From contig NZ_JBHSTP010000002.1 of assembly GCF_042660285.1 (NCBI RefSeq), positions 1 to 64,000 on the forward strand: a stretch of 64,000 nt of DNA, written 5' to 3'. The position numbers and the translations under genes were made by a program. The notes under the pieces were generated by a model. The model made no database searches and was not told the DNA's origin. It saw nothing but the letters and a program-made list of their open reading frames with translations. Positions 8,714 through 16,374 of this stretch are shown in pieces. How positions within the stretch are numbered: position 1 is the stretch's first letter; every line of letters begins with the position of its first letter. The DNA comes from Luethyella okanaganae (GTDB taxonomy: Bacteria; Actinomycetota; Actinomycetes; Actinomycetales; Microbacteriaceae).

Positions 8714-9295
8714 TCAGTCGCCGAGACGGTCGACGAGCGAGAGCCCTCGCCGAGCCCACTCGATCTCGCCGCGGGCCCGCTCCACGAGGCCCTCGTAGGC
8801 GAACCGCTTGTATGCGACCGTACGCTCACGCTCGGAGTCCGGCGTCGCGGCGAGCCGCCGCACCAGCATGGGGTTCTCCAACGCGTCGATACGGCGCAAT
8901 TCGCCCTCCCACTGCTTGAGCTCGCCTTCCCACTGCGCGATATGCGCGCTCAAGAACGCGCGCGCCGCCTCGGGGGTCGTCGTCTCCAGGTAGGCTGCGC
9001 GAAGGTGCGCCGGATCGCGCACGCGCTGGTACTCCAGCGGCGAGGCCATCCAATCGAGATACGCCCGCTCGCCCGTAGCCGTCACGTGATACATCCGCCG
9101 CGTGCCGCGCTCGCCGCGAGTCTGCTCCTCAGCCTCGATGAGCCCCTCGACCGCCATCTTGCGAAGCTCGGGGTAGATCTGCGAGTCGGGAGCGTGCCAG
9201 ACATGCCCCACCGATGCCAAGAACTGCTTCTGCAGGTCGTAGCCCGAGAGAGGCCCAACCCGCAGCAGCGCGAGCAGGGCGTAGCGGAGGCTCAT
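8714..9295 (-). CDS. PadR-family regulator, VanR-like by context
   Basis: This is a 193-residue PadR regulator. The amino-terminal winged helix (MSLRYALLALLRVGPLSGYDLQ) is followed by the PadR signature segment around SQIYPELRKMAVEGLI and a long carboxyl helical dimerisation domain (Vir_act_alpha_C type). It is the last gene of the metF-purU-ligM operon, 77 bases after ligM. PadR proteins typically sense phenolic acids, and Corynebacterium VanR, the repressor of vanillate demethylation, is of this class. It probably represses its own operon through the palindrome at 12652-12689. Confidence 0.85.
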   Translation of the reverse strand: MSLRYALLALLRVGPLSGYDLQKQFLASVGHVWHAPDSQIYPELRKMAVEGLIEAEEQTRGERGTRRMYHVTATGERAYLDWMASPLEYQRVRDPAHLRAAYLETTTPEAARAFLSAHIAQWEGELKQWEGELRRIDALENPMLVRRLAATPDSERERTVAYKRFAYEGLVERARGEIEWARRGLSLVDRLGD

Positions 9296-9329
9296 CGTGG
9301 CCTCCTTAGACGGACTCTTGGTGCGGTGC

Positions 9330-9360
9330 GAGGGGGCCCGAGCACCGCCCGGACCCCCTC
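9330..9360 (-). terminator. Hairpin between ligM and padR
   Basis: A GAGGGGG/CCCCCTC stem with a GC-rich loop lies in the 77-base gap between the O-demethylase and PadR genes. There is no T-run, so it may act as an attenuating or RNA-processing hairpin rather than a full terminator. Confidence 0.3.
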
Positions 9361-9372
9361 AAGTATTGCAGA

Positions 9373-10782
9373 TCAGGCCGACTGGTAGTTGGTGCGCCAT
9401 CCACCCTGGTACGCCTGCCGGGCGACGTTCGAGTACGGCACGGGACTCACCACCGCGCGCACCTCGAGTTGCCGGTGCGGTTCGACGGCAGCCTTCTTGG
9501 AGCCGCCGTTCGGCTCACCCCACACGACCTTCAGCTCGGTGCCCTCCGGCACGTTCGGGTCGACGGTGGCCAGCGAGAGCGCTCGACGCTCGTTGGCGCT
9601 GTAGCCGGTGAACATCGAGTGGCCGACCACCGTGCCGTCGGCGTCGACGACCGAATCGTAGTTCGCCGAGCCGTAGTTCGCCAGGGGCAGGTCGAAGAAC
9701 TTGTAACTGGTTCCCTCGACGTCGAACAGCGATGCGAAGATCTTCGTGACGTCCTCGGCATCCCAGGCGAGCGTGACCTTCTTGCGCTGGGTCGCCGGGT
9801 CGATCTTCTCGAGCGCGTCGCGGCCGACGAAGTCGTGGTCGAACTTCACGAACGAGCCATAGCCGAGCTCCCAGGGCGTGAGGTAGTAGTCCTCGATGTT
9901 CTCGGACACGAACGAGCCGGCGAGCGTGCCGGTCGCCTCATAGCTGTCGGCACCGAGCCACTCGCGGTAGCCGCGCTCTGCCTCGCCCGTGTAGATCGCG
10001 GGGAGCGGAGAGGGGATCCAGCCCGACTCCAGGGTGTTCGACGGGTAGGCGCGTGAACCGACGGGGACCAGTCCGAATTCCGAACCCGCCTCGACGATCA
10101 GATCGCGGATGCGATCGTGGTCGGCGTATGGACCCCAGATCTCGAGGCCTGGCGCTCCGGCCATGCCGTGCCGGAGCGTGCGCACCTCGGTGCCGCCGAT
10201 GTTCATGGTCGCCATGTTGAAGAACCTCAACTGCTCCACCGGGCCGCCATTGAGCTTCTCGATGACCGCCCAGGCGCTGGGGCCTTGGATCTGGAAGCGA
10301 TAGTACTGGCGTGTCACGGGGTGGCCGTATGGACGCGAGGGCGAGCGACGGTCGACGGTGATGTCGAGGTTGCCGTAGCCGCCCGTCTCGCCATGGTAGA
10401 GCAGCCAGTTCGCGGCGGGAGCACGGCCGACGTAGACATACTCGTCGTCGGCCTCACGGAACAGGATGCCGTCGCCGATGACGTGGCCCGCTGCTGTGGT
10501 CGGCACGTACTGCTTCGCCTTGTCGACCGGGAACGTCGCCGTGGAGTTGATCGCCGTGTCGGAGATCAACCGGATCGCATCCGAGCCCTTCAGAAACAGG
10601 TTGTCCATGTGGTGCGACTGGTCGTAGAGCACGGCGGTGTTGCGCCATGCCGTCTGCTCCTTGATCCAGTTCTGGAAGTCGGACGGGACGACCGGGTAGA
10701 TGTACGAGCCGATCTGCGAGTTGCGCAGCAGGTCGACCGCGCTGCCCTTCTCGTCCAGCAGCTCCTGAAGATTCTTGGCCAC
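9373..10782 (-). CDS. ligM: Tetrahydrofolate-dependent O-demethylase, LigM/DesA family
   Basis: This is a 469-residue GcvT-fold aminomethyltransferase-family protein. Its length and the segments ENIEDYYLTPWELGYG and KFDHDFVGRDALE match the LigM/DesA/Dmt group. Those enzymes move the methyl of vanillate, 3-O-methylgallate, syringate or dicamba to tetrahydrofolate, giving the phenol plus 5-methyl-THF. GTG at 10782 is chosen because GAGAGG lies eight bases upstream and the protein then has the usual family length. It sits between purU (52 bases upstream) and padR, behind a methylene-THF reductase, which is the expected route for the methyl group. The exact methoxy substrate is unknown, and a non-aromatic methyl donor is possible. 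Confidence 0.82.
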   Translation of the reverse strand: MAKNLQELLDEKGSAVDLLRNSQIGSYIYPVVPSDFQNWIKEQTAWRNTAVLYDQSHHMDNLFLKGSDAIRLISDTAINSTATFPVDKAKQYVPTTAAGHVIGDGILFREADDEYVYVGRAPAANWLLYHGETGGYGNLDITVDRRSPSRPYGHPVTRQYYRFQIQGPSAWAVIEKLNGGPVEQLRFFNMATMNIGGTEVRTLRHGMAGAPGLEIWGPYADHDRIRDLIVEAGSEFGLVPVGSRAYPSNTLESGWIPSPLPAIYTGEAERGYREWLGADSYEATGTLAGSFVSENIEDYYLTPWELGYGSFVKFDHDFVGRDALEKIDPATQRKKVTLAWDAEDVTKIFASLFDVEGTSYKFFDLPLANYGSANYDSVVDADGTVVGHSMFTGYSANERRALSLATVDPNVPEGTELKVVWGEPNGGSKKAAVEPHRQLEVRAVVSPVPYSNVARQAYQGGWRTNYQSA

Positions 10783-10834
10783 GATGTGAACCTCTCTGTT
10801 CTGTCGATGAGCGCCTCGGCTGAGACGCCCGTGG

Positions 10835-11707
10835 TTAGAAGACGATCGTGTGATTGCCGTGCCGGATGACGCGGTCCTCCGCGTGCCATTGCACGGCTCG
10901 CGAGAGCACCGCGCGCTCGACGTAGGCGCCACGGGCCTGAAGGTCGGGCGCGGAATGCGCATGGGTCACGCGCGCGACGTCCTGCTCGATGATCGGACCC
11001 TCGTCGAGGTCGGTGGTCACGTAGTGCGAGGTCGCGCCGATGAGCTTCACCCCGCGCTCCTTCGCCTTGCGGTAGGGCGCGGCGCCGATGAAGGCGGGCA
11101 GGAACGAATGGTGGATGTTGATCACCGGAACGCCGATGCCGTCGAGGAAGTCGGGAGAGAGGATCTGCATATACCGCGCAAGCACGACGAAGTCGACGTT
11201 TCCGATGAGCAGTTTCATGATCTCGGACTCAGCCGCCGACTTGTCTGCGCCCTGCGATGGCACGTGGAAGAAGGGAATGCCGAACGAGCGCACGTCCTCC
11301 GCGGTATTCGTATGATTCGAGATCACCATCGGGATCGTGACGGGCAGTTCCCCTCGCCGGTGACGCCAGAGCAGCTCGAGCAGGCAGTGATCCGAGGTGG
11401 AGGCGAGGATCGCCATCCGCTTCGGGATCGACTGATCGGTGAGGGTCCACTCCAGCCCGAACTCGCCCAGTGTCTTCGTCAGATCGGCCTCGATGGCGGG
11501 GATCGCCCCCGTGAGGCCGGGCCGGTGAAAGACGACGCGCTGGAAGTACGCCCCTCCGTTCGCATCGTCCGAGTATTGGTCGAGCGACACGATGTTGCCT
11601 TCGTTGCGGGTCAACAAGGCTGCAACGGCCGCGACGATGCCCGGCCGGTCGGGGCCGTGCACGATGAGGCACGCGTGGTCGCGGAGGGATTCCTGATGAA
11701 TGGCCAT
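10835..11707 (-). CDS. purU: Formyltetrahydrofolate deformylase
   Basis: This 290-residue PurU hydrolyses 10-formyl-THF to formate and THF in the cytoplasm. Residues 8-85 are an ACT domain (LIVHGPDRPGIVAAVAALL). Residues 97-285 are the formyltransferase fold, with the catalytic block NIHHSFLPAF (Asn197, His199) and a downstream TTDLDEGPIIEQD carrying the Asp. Its placement between metF and ligM suggests it disposes of the methyl-derived C1 unit as formate and recycles THF for the demethylase, rather than serving purine balance. It follows metF by 16 bases. Confidence 0.9.
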   Translation of the reverse strand: MAIHQESLRDHACLIVHGPDRPGIVAAVAALLTRNEGNIVSLDQYSDDANGGAYFQRVVFHRPGLTGAIPAIEADLTKTLGEFGLEWTLTDQSIPKRMAILASTSDHCLLELLWRHRRGELPVTIPMVISNHTNTAEDVRSFGIPFFHVPSQGADKSAAESEIMKLLIGNVDFVVLARYMQILSPDFLDGIGVPVINIHHSFLPAFIGAAPYRKAKERGVKLIGATSHYVTTDLDEGPIIEQDVARVTHAHSAPDLQARGAYVERAVLSRAVQWHAEDRVIRHGNHTIVF

Positions 11708-11723
11708 CGCTGCGGTCCTCGTG

Positions 11724-12596
11724 CTACGAACGCGACGCGACGTAGGTGCGTGCCCACTCCGACGATGCGAGCAGCCCGCCGAACGTGTAGAAGTGCAGCT
11801 TGACGCTGCCCGAGGCGGGATGTGCGGCGAGTTGCTCCGCGAGGTCGGTCACGAAGCGATCGGGACCGGCCGTGCCCATCAGGTTGGTGAGCGAGAATCC
11901 GTACTTCTTGACGATCATCGCGTTCGCGCCGATGCCGAAGCGGCGCGCGAAGCCGAGAAGCCGCTTGACACCGGCCGGACCGGGGGTTCCGATGCGGATG
12001 GTCGAGTCGATGCCCTTCGCTCGGACGGCCTCGATCCACTCGATGACGGGATCGGTGTCGAAGGAGAACTGCGTCAGGATGACGGCATCCAGGCCCTGCT
12101 CCTTCAGCGACGCGGATTTGTCCTCCAGCGCGCGCCACAGCGTCTCTTGCGAGATGTCCGGGTGGCCCTCGGGGTAGCCGGCGATGCTGACCTCGCGCAC
12201 ACCGTACTTCGGGAGCACGCCCGAGCGGATGACCGCGAACGAGTCCTCGTAGGGACCCGCCGGAGTGGCCGGGTCACCACCGACAGCGAAGACGTGCTCC
12301 GTCGCACCGACCTCCTGCAGGCGCCAGAGGAACTCCTCGAGCTGATCCTGCGACTGCAGACGCCGCGCGGAGATGTGCGGGACCGGGATGAATCCGAGAT
12401 CGCGAACGGCACCGGCAGCCGCGACGCGCATGTCGAGGTCTTCGTTGCCGAGGAAAGTGACGTTGATCTTCGTCCCCGCGGGGATGCTGTGCCTCGCCTC
12501 GACAAGCCCGGGGATGTCCTTGCCGGTCATCTCCAGGGAGAAGTCACCGACGAGTTCGAGTGCCGCCCTGTGGGGTGCGGGGGTGGTGTGTGCCAC
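11724..12596 (-). CDS. metF: Methylenetetrahydrofolate reductase
   Basis: This is a 290-residue MTHFR TIM-barrel flavoprotein that interconverts 5,10-methylene-THF and 5-methyl-THF. Recognisable segments are KINVTFLGNEDLDM near the amino end, the GGDPATPAGPY loop and the RIGTPGPAG strand. GTG at 12596 follows an AAAGGA site. It is first in the operon with purU and ligM, so here it probably runs oxidatively, taking 5-methyl-THF made by the demethylase back to methylene-THF. A dehydrogenase/cyclohydrolase (FolD) needed for the next step is not in the window. The short amino terminus differs somewhat from housekeeping MetF, consistent with a specialised copy. Confidence 0.85.
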   Translation of the reverse strand: MAHTTPAPHRAALELVGDFSLEMTGKDIPGLVEARHSIPAGTKINVTFLGNEDLDMRVAAAGAVRDLGFIPVPHISARRLQSQDQLEEFLWRLQEVGATEHVFAVGGDPATPAGPYEDSFAVIRSGVLPKYGVREVSIAGYPEGHPDISQETLWRALEDKSASLKEQGLDAVILTQFSFDTDPVIEWIEAVRAKGIDSTIRIGTPGPAGVKRLLGFARRFGIGANAMIVKKYGFSLTNLMGTAGPDRFVTDLAEQLAAHPASGSVKLHFYTFGGLLASSEWARTYVASRS

Positions 12597-12651
12597 TGAT
12601 CGAGGTCCTTTCCGCTCTCAGCCGGGACGCTTCATCGCGTCACCGAGTCCC

Positions 12652-12689
12652 ACATTACCTATATTAATAGGTAATGTCCATAGGTATTT
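12652..12689 (-). promoter_or_regulatory. PadR/VanR-like operator upstream of metF
   Basis: A perfect 11-base inverted repeat, ACATTACCTAT-N4-ATAGGTAATGT, occupies 12652-12677. It is followed after two bases by a further half-site, ATAGGTATTT, at 12680-12689. It lies 56 bases upstream of the metF start. The half-site closely matches what I recall of the C. glutamicum VanR operator arm (TTAGGTATTT). It is therefore the likely binding site of the PadR regulator encoded at the end of the operon. Confidence 0.75.
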
Positions 12690-12790
12690 GCCCCCCCTCG
12701 CCTCTACGACCCCCTCTCCACGCTCATCCTCCCTCTCCCACCTCATCATTTGCTCCCTCTCCCCTCTCCTCTCCTCGTCTCCCCGAGCGC
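12690..12790. other. Polypyrimidine tract between two operators
   Basis: About 100 bases on the plus strand consist almost only of C and T (CTCTCCC-type runs). The tract separates the metF operator from the iron-box promoter region. I see no gene, terminator or ribosome site in it. Confidence 0.5.
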
Positions 12791-12917
12791 CATCCGACCG
12801 GTCGGTCGCTCTCCGTCTGCGAGGCGCGCTCGTCCGCACGGATAGCGGGAGGAAGTGCTCGCGGGGGCGGGGCCGGGGGCGGACGCGGGTACGGATCGGA
12901 CGAAGTTCCCTCATTGG

Positions 12918-12936
12918 TTAGCTTAGGCTAACCTTA
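12918..12936 (+). promoter_or_regulatory. Iron box (IdeR/DtxR/DmdR operator)
   Basis: The 19-base sequence TTAGCTTAGGCTAACCTTA matches the actinobacterial iron-box consensus TTAGGTTAGGCTAACCTAA at 17 of 19 positions. It is 56 bases upstream of the siderophore-interacting protein start, where an Fe-loaded IdeR/DmdR-type repressor would block transcription under iron sufficiency. Confidence 0.88.
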
Positions 12937-12991
12937 TTATTAGTCGCCTCGTCGATCCGCCAGCTCGCTCGCACCTGAGGAGATCAGATCC

Positions 12992-13819
12992 ATGTCCCGT
13001 TCCGTCCGCGTCAAAACGAGCAAGCCGAGCGACCCGCGGGTGCTCCGGCTCGAGGTTCTGCGCAGCGAACGCGTGAGTCCGAGCTTTCAACGTGTGACGG
13101 TCGGCGGCGACGGTCTGCGGCACTTCGCGCCGATGGGCTACGACCAGTGGTTCCGCATGTTCCTGCCTCGGGCCGGGCAGGCCGACTATCGGCTCCCGAC
13201 GAGGACATCGGCGCTCTGGTATGCGCAATGGCTCGCGACCCCGTCCGACAAGCGGCCCGACTGCCGCAACTACACGGTGCGCGCCATCCGCCCCGAGGCA
13301 GGCGAACTCGATATCGACTTCGTGCTGCACACCCCACCGGGCGAATGGCACGTCACGGGTGTCGCAGCCTCATGGGCCCTCGCAGCGCAGCCTGGGGCGC
13401 CGCTCGGCCTCCTCGACCAGGGCACGATGTACTCGCCGCACGCATCCGCCGACGGCAGCATGATCGTGGCCGACGAGACGGGCCTGCCCGCCGTCGAGGG
13501 CATTCTGCGAACCTTGCCGCGCGACACCGGCGGCGATGCGGTCGTCGAGATCCCGGATGCCGCCGACCGTCGCGATCTCGGCGAGCCGACGGGCTTCACC
13601 GTGCACTGGGTCGTGCGCGCCGACCACCACGACCCGGGCGCGACGCCAGGAGCCGCGACGCTCGAGTACATCAGGGGACTGCCGATACCCTCGCCCCAGC
13701 GCTACGTCTTCGCGATCGGCGAGTCATCGCTCGTGACGGGGGTGCGCCGCCATCTGGTCGCGGCGCACGTGCCGAAGGAGCACATCCATTTCAGCGGCTA
13801 CTGGCGCGCCGGACACTGA
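12992..13819 (+). CDS. Siderophore-interacting protein (ferric-siderophore reductase)
   Basis: This 275-residue SIP/ViuB-family flavoprotein is expected to reduce imported ferric siderophores in the cytoplasm using NAD(P)H. Its FAD-binding motif RNYTVR lies in the first domain. The carboxyl NAD-binding domain has the family segment FAIGESSLVTGVRRHL and ends in YWRAGH. The ATG at 12992 has GAGGAG nine bases upstream. An iron box precedes it, so expression should rise in iron starvation. No siderophore transporter or synthesis genes are adjacent. Confidence 0.9.
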   Translation: MSRSVRVKTSKPSDPRVLRLEVLRSERVSPSFQRVTVGGDGLRHFAPMGYDQWFRMFLPRAGQADYRLPTRTSALWYAQWLATPSDKRPDCRNYTVRAIRPEAGELDIDFVLHTPPGEWHVTGVAASWALAAQPGAPLGLLDQGTMYSPHASADGSMIVADETGLPAVEGILRTLPRDTGGDAVVEIPDAADRRDLGEPTGFTVHWVVRADHHDPGATPGAATLEYIRGLPIPSPQRYVFAIGESSLVTGVRRHLVAAHVPKEHIHFSGYWRAGH

Positions 13820-13835
13820 CCGCGGCCACGCCGGC

Positions 13836-13925
13836 CCGGCACCCGGCACCCGGCACCCCGACCACCCGGCACCCCTGCCACCCGCGCGCCCGACCACCCG
13901 GCACCCCGACCGTCCGGCACCCACG
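13836..13925. repeat. Degenerate CCGGCACCC direct repeats
   Basis: The 140-base gap after the siderophore-interacting gene is filled with about eight degenerate copies of CCGGCACCC or CCGACCACCC. It is nearly pure G+C with a strong C bias on the plus strand. It may act as a transcription barrier between convergent genes. Confidence 0.75.
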
Positions 13926-13960
13926 GTCGATCCGAAGCCTTCCATCACCGAACTACCGAG

Positions 13961-14776
13961 CTACCCGGCGCGCGAGAACTCAGAGGCCGCGGCGACGAGT
14001 TCCCGGCTCGGGCGCACGCCCGTGTAGAGCACGAACTGCTCCTCGGCCTGGATGGCGATCACCTCGCCACCGGTCACGACAGGCTTGCCTGCAGCGCGCG
14101 CCGCACGCACGAGCGGGGTCTCGACGGGCATCGCCACGACATCCCACACCGTGGATGCGGCGGCGATCGCGGGGGTGGGGAACGCGAGCCCACCGGCGTC
14201 CGCCCCGCCTGCCATGCCGATCGGAGTGACGTTGACGAGAAGATCAGCGGTGGATTCGCCGAGTTCCCGCTGCCAGGCGTAGCCGTGTCGTGCGGCGAGC
14301 GCCCTGCCGGCCGACTCATTGCGGGCGATGATTGTGCCCGCGACGAAGCCGGAATCGTGCAGTGCCGCCGTCACCGCTTTGGCCATGCCACCGCTGCCGC
14401 GCACGATCACGCTGCCGCGCGCGATCCCATGGCGCTCCACGAGGCGCACGATCGCGAGATAGTCGGTGTTGTAGGCGCGGAGGAAACCATCGTCGTTGAC
14501 GATCGTATTGACCGACTCGATGACGGCGGCCGAGGGATCCAGCTCGTCAACGAGAGGGATCACGGCCTCCTTGAACGGCATCGAGACGGCGCAGCCCCGG
14601 ATGCCGAGGCCGCGAACGCCCGCGATCGCCGAGGCGAGGTCTGTTGTGGTGAACGCCTTATAGACGTAGGCGAGGCCGAGCGCGTCGTAGAGGTAATTGT
14701 GAAAGCGCGTTCCGATGTTGCTCGGTCGCCCTGAGAGCGAGATGCACAGGGTCATGTCCTTGTCGAGGATCGGCAC
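13961..14776 (-). CDS. Shikimate dehydrogenase homologue, SdhL class
   Basis: This 271-residue AroE-fold oxidoreductase resembles the Haemophilus HI0607/SdhL subgroup rather than housekeeping AroE. The amino end has LSGRPSNIGTRFHNYLYD in place of the SxSPxxHN shikimate motif. It then has GCAVSMPFKE with the catalytic Lys, ESVNTIVND and AYNTDY. SdhL proteins reduce dehydroshikimate poorly, and their true substrate is uncertain; a quinate/shikimate or sugar-acid role is possible. GTG at 14776 follows a TAGAGT hexamer at 14783-14788 by exactly six bases, so the transcript is probably leaderless. Confidence 0.82.
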   Translation of the reverse strand: MPILDKDMTLCISLSGRPSNIGTRFHNYLYDALGLAYVYKAFTTTDLASAIAGVRGLGIRGCAVSMPFKEAVIPLVDELDPSAAVIESVNTIVNDDGFLRAYNTDYLAIVRLVERHGIARGSVIVRGSGGMAKAVTAALHDSGFVAGTIIARNESAGRALAARHGYAWQRELGESTADLLVNVTPIGMAGGADAGGLAFPTPAIAAASTVWDVVAMPVETPLVRAARAAGKPVVTGGEVIAIQAEEQFVLYTGVRPSRELVAAASEFSRAG

Positions 14777-14865
14777 GGCACTACTCTAGGCGGTCGCGGC
14801 GCAGACCGATGCCGCGAGCCGCCCCGGTGTGAGGGCGGTCGCGGCATTCGGATGCCGGCGCCTCC

Positions 14866-15297
14866 TCAGCCCTCGCCGAAGCGACCACGTGCCTCCACAG
14901 GGATGAGCGGCCTGTCCGCACGGGCGCGGATTTGCTGCACCGCCCAGGTATTGCCCTCCGGATCGGCGAACCCGAAGAGGGTTCCGCCGTCCCGTTCGTC
15001 GAACACCGTGATCTCGCCCACCTCGACGCCACGCTCGAGCAGTTCCGCACGTGCGGCCGCGGCGTCGGCGACGACAAGCTGAAGGCCACGCATCGATCCC
15101 GGCGCCATCTCACTCTGCGAGGGCAGATCCCCCACGACGATGGAGCATCCGGAGCCACGCGGTGTGAGCTGCGCGACCCGCATGTACTCGTTCGTGGTGT
15201 CGTGATCGAGTTCGAATCCGACCTTGTCGCGATAGAACTCGATCGCGCCGTCGATGTCACTCACGGGGAGCACGACGACTTCGAGAGTCCAATCCAT
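14866..15297 (-). CDS. VOC/glyoxalase-superfamily protein
   Basis: This is a 143-residue vicinal-oxygen-chelate protein. It has two beta-alpha-beta-beta-beta modules: VLPVSDIDGAIEFYRDKVGF opens the first, and DPEGNTWAVQQ closes the second. Such proteins are metal-dependent lyases or dioxygenases, or drug-binding resistance proteins. The ligand cannot be predicted. It lies downstream of the ArsR/AHSA1 pair in the same direction, a grouping often seen in actinobacteria. Confidence 0.82.
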   Translation of the reverse strand: MDWTLEVVVLPVSDIDGAIEFYRDKVGFELDHDTTNEYMRVAQLTPRGSGCSIVVGDLPSQSEMAPGSMRGLQLVVADAAAARAELLERGVEVGEITVFDERDGGTLFGFADPEGNTWAVQQIRARADRPLIPVEARGRFGEG

Positions 15298-15336
15298 TGT
15301 CCCGTCCCCTCCCCTCCGTGCTGCGATCGCCCGCCG

Positions 15337-15822
15337 CTAGAGAGCGGCGAGCACTCCGTCGAGACGTTCGTAGCCCTCGGTGAGACCGACCTCCATGTTG
15401 CTCGAGATCATGCCGTCGCGGGCTTCCAGGCTCGGATACACGGCATGGGCACGCACCCGGGAGCGACCGTCTTCGAGGTCTTCGAAGGTCGCCGACTCGA
15501 TCGAGACGACATCCGGAAAGCCTTCGAACTCGAAGGTCTGGATGATGAACTCGTTCGGCCGGGCCACGTGGAACACGCCGTTGAAGGCGTAGGACTCACC
15601 TGCTGGGTTGGTGTGCACGTAGCGGTAGCCGCCGCCCGTGCGCACGTCGTAGCGCTCGATCTCCACGTCGTAGCCGTTGGGACCGAGCCACTGCTTCACG
15701 AGCTCGGGCTCGACGTGAGCGCGGTAGACGGCGGCCACCGGGGCATCGAACTCGCGCTCGATGTCGATGAACGGCACGCCCTCCGGGGCCGTGATGGTGA
15801 CGGGGTTGGTTGCGTTGGTCAT
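15337..15822 (-). CDS. SRPBCC/AHSA1-family protein
   Basis: This is a 161-residue START-like (AHSA1) protein. It has the FDAPVAAVYRAHVEPELVKQWLGP motif at the start of the fold and a carboxyl helix ending EGYERLDGVLAAL. The fold binds hydrophobic ligands, and no catalytic site is evident. Its start overlaps the ArsR stop by 4 bases, so the two are translationally coupled; the regulator probably controls this gene and itself. Confidence 0.83.
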   Translation of the reverse strand: MTNATNPVTITAPEGVPFIDIEREFDAPVAAVYRAHVEPELVKQWLGPNGYDVEIERYDVRTGGGYRYVHTNPAGESYAFNGVFHVARPNEFIIQTFEFEGFPDVVSIESATFEDLEDGRSRVRAHAVYPSLEARDGMISSNMEVGLTEGYERLDGVLAAL

Positions 15823-16181
15823 TTCTCTTCCTCCTTGTTGGTGTTCGGTGCGATCGTGCTCAGCAGGGCGTCGAGACGCCGGAACCGCTGCTCGTGAATC
15901 AACCGGTACTTGTCGATCCAGGCGGTGAGCGATTCGAGTGCCGCGGCATCCAGGTGCACTGGCCGGCGTTGCGCGTCGCGCGTGCGCGTGACGAGCCCCG
16001 CCTGCTCGAGCACCTGGATGTGCTTCGACACCGCCTGTTTGCTGATGTCGAAGGGTTCCGCGAGCTCATTGACCGTCGCCGGGCCTCGGCTGAGACGGGC
16101 GATGATCCCGCGCCGCACCGGGTCGGCCAGCGCCATGAAGGCACGGCCGAGCCGGTTCTCTGCCTCCGGGTCGACAATCAT
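15819..16181 (-). CDS. ArsR-family transcriptional repressor
   Basis: This is a roughly 120-residue winged-helix repressor. The helix-turn-helix is TVNELAEPFDISKQAVSKHIQVLEQAGLV. No cysteine metal site is visible, so it is of the non-metal ArsR type that accompanies AHSA1 proteins. ATG at 16181 is preferred over TTG at 16187. An inverted repeat at 16196-16219 is positioned to block its promoter. Confidence 0.85.
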   Translation of the reverse strand: MIVDPEAENRLGRAFMALADPVRRGIIARLSRGPATVNELAEPFDISKQAVSKHIQVLEQAGLVTRTRDAQRRPVHLDAAALESLTAWIDKYRLIHEQRFRRLDALLSTIAPNTNKEEEK

Positions 16182-16195
16182 TATCAATCTTTCAC

Positions 16196-16219
16196 TTGAT
16201 CAATTATTTGATTGATTAA
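16196..16219 (-). promoter_or_regulatory. ArsR operator candidate
   Basis: The inverted repeat TTGATCAAT-N6-ATTGATTAA has one mismatch between its nine-base arms. It sits 15-38 bases upstream of the ArsR start in an AT-rich patch. Confidence 0.65.
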
Positions 16220-16374
16220 GAGCATACGTCGAGGGATGCCGCAGGTCAAGGCTTTGCTCCGAACAGCGGTCTTCCCTGACTCGGCATCGCAGATTCTCTG
16301 CACGGCGGCAACCATCAGGTCGAGGCGGGCCGAATCCAGCGGCTTGCCAGTAGCTTCGACCGCGCTCACGGTAT

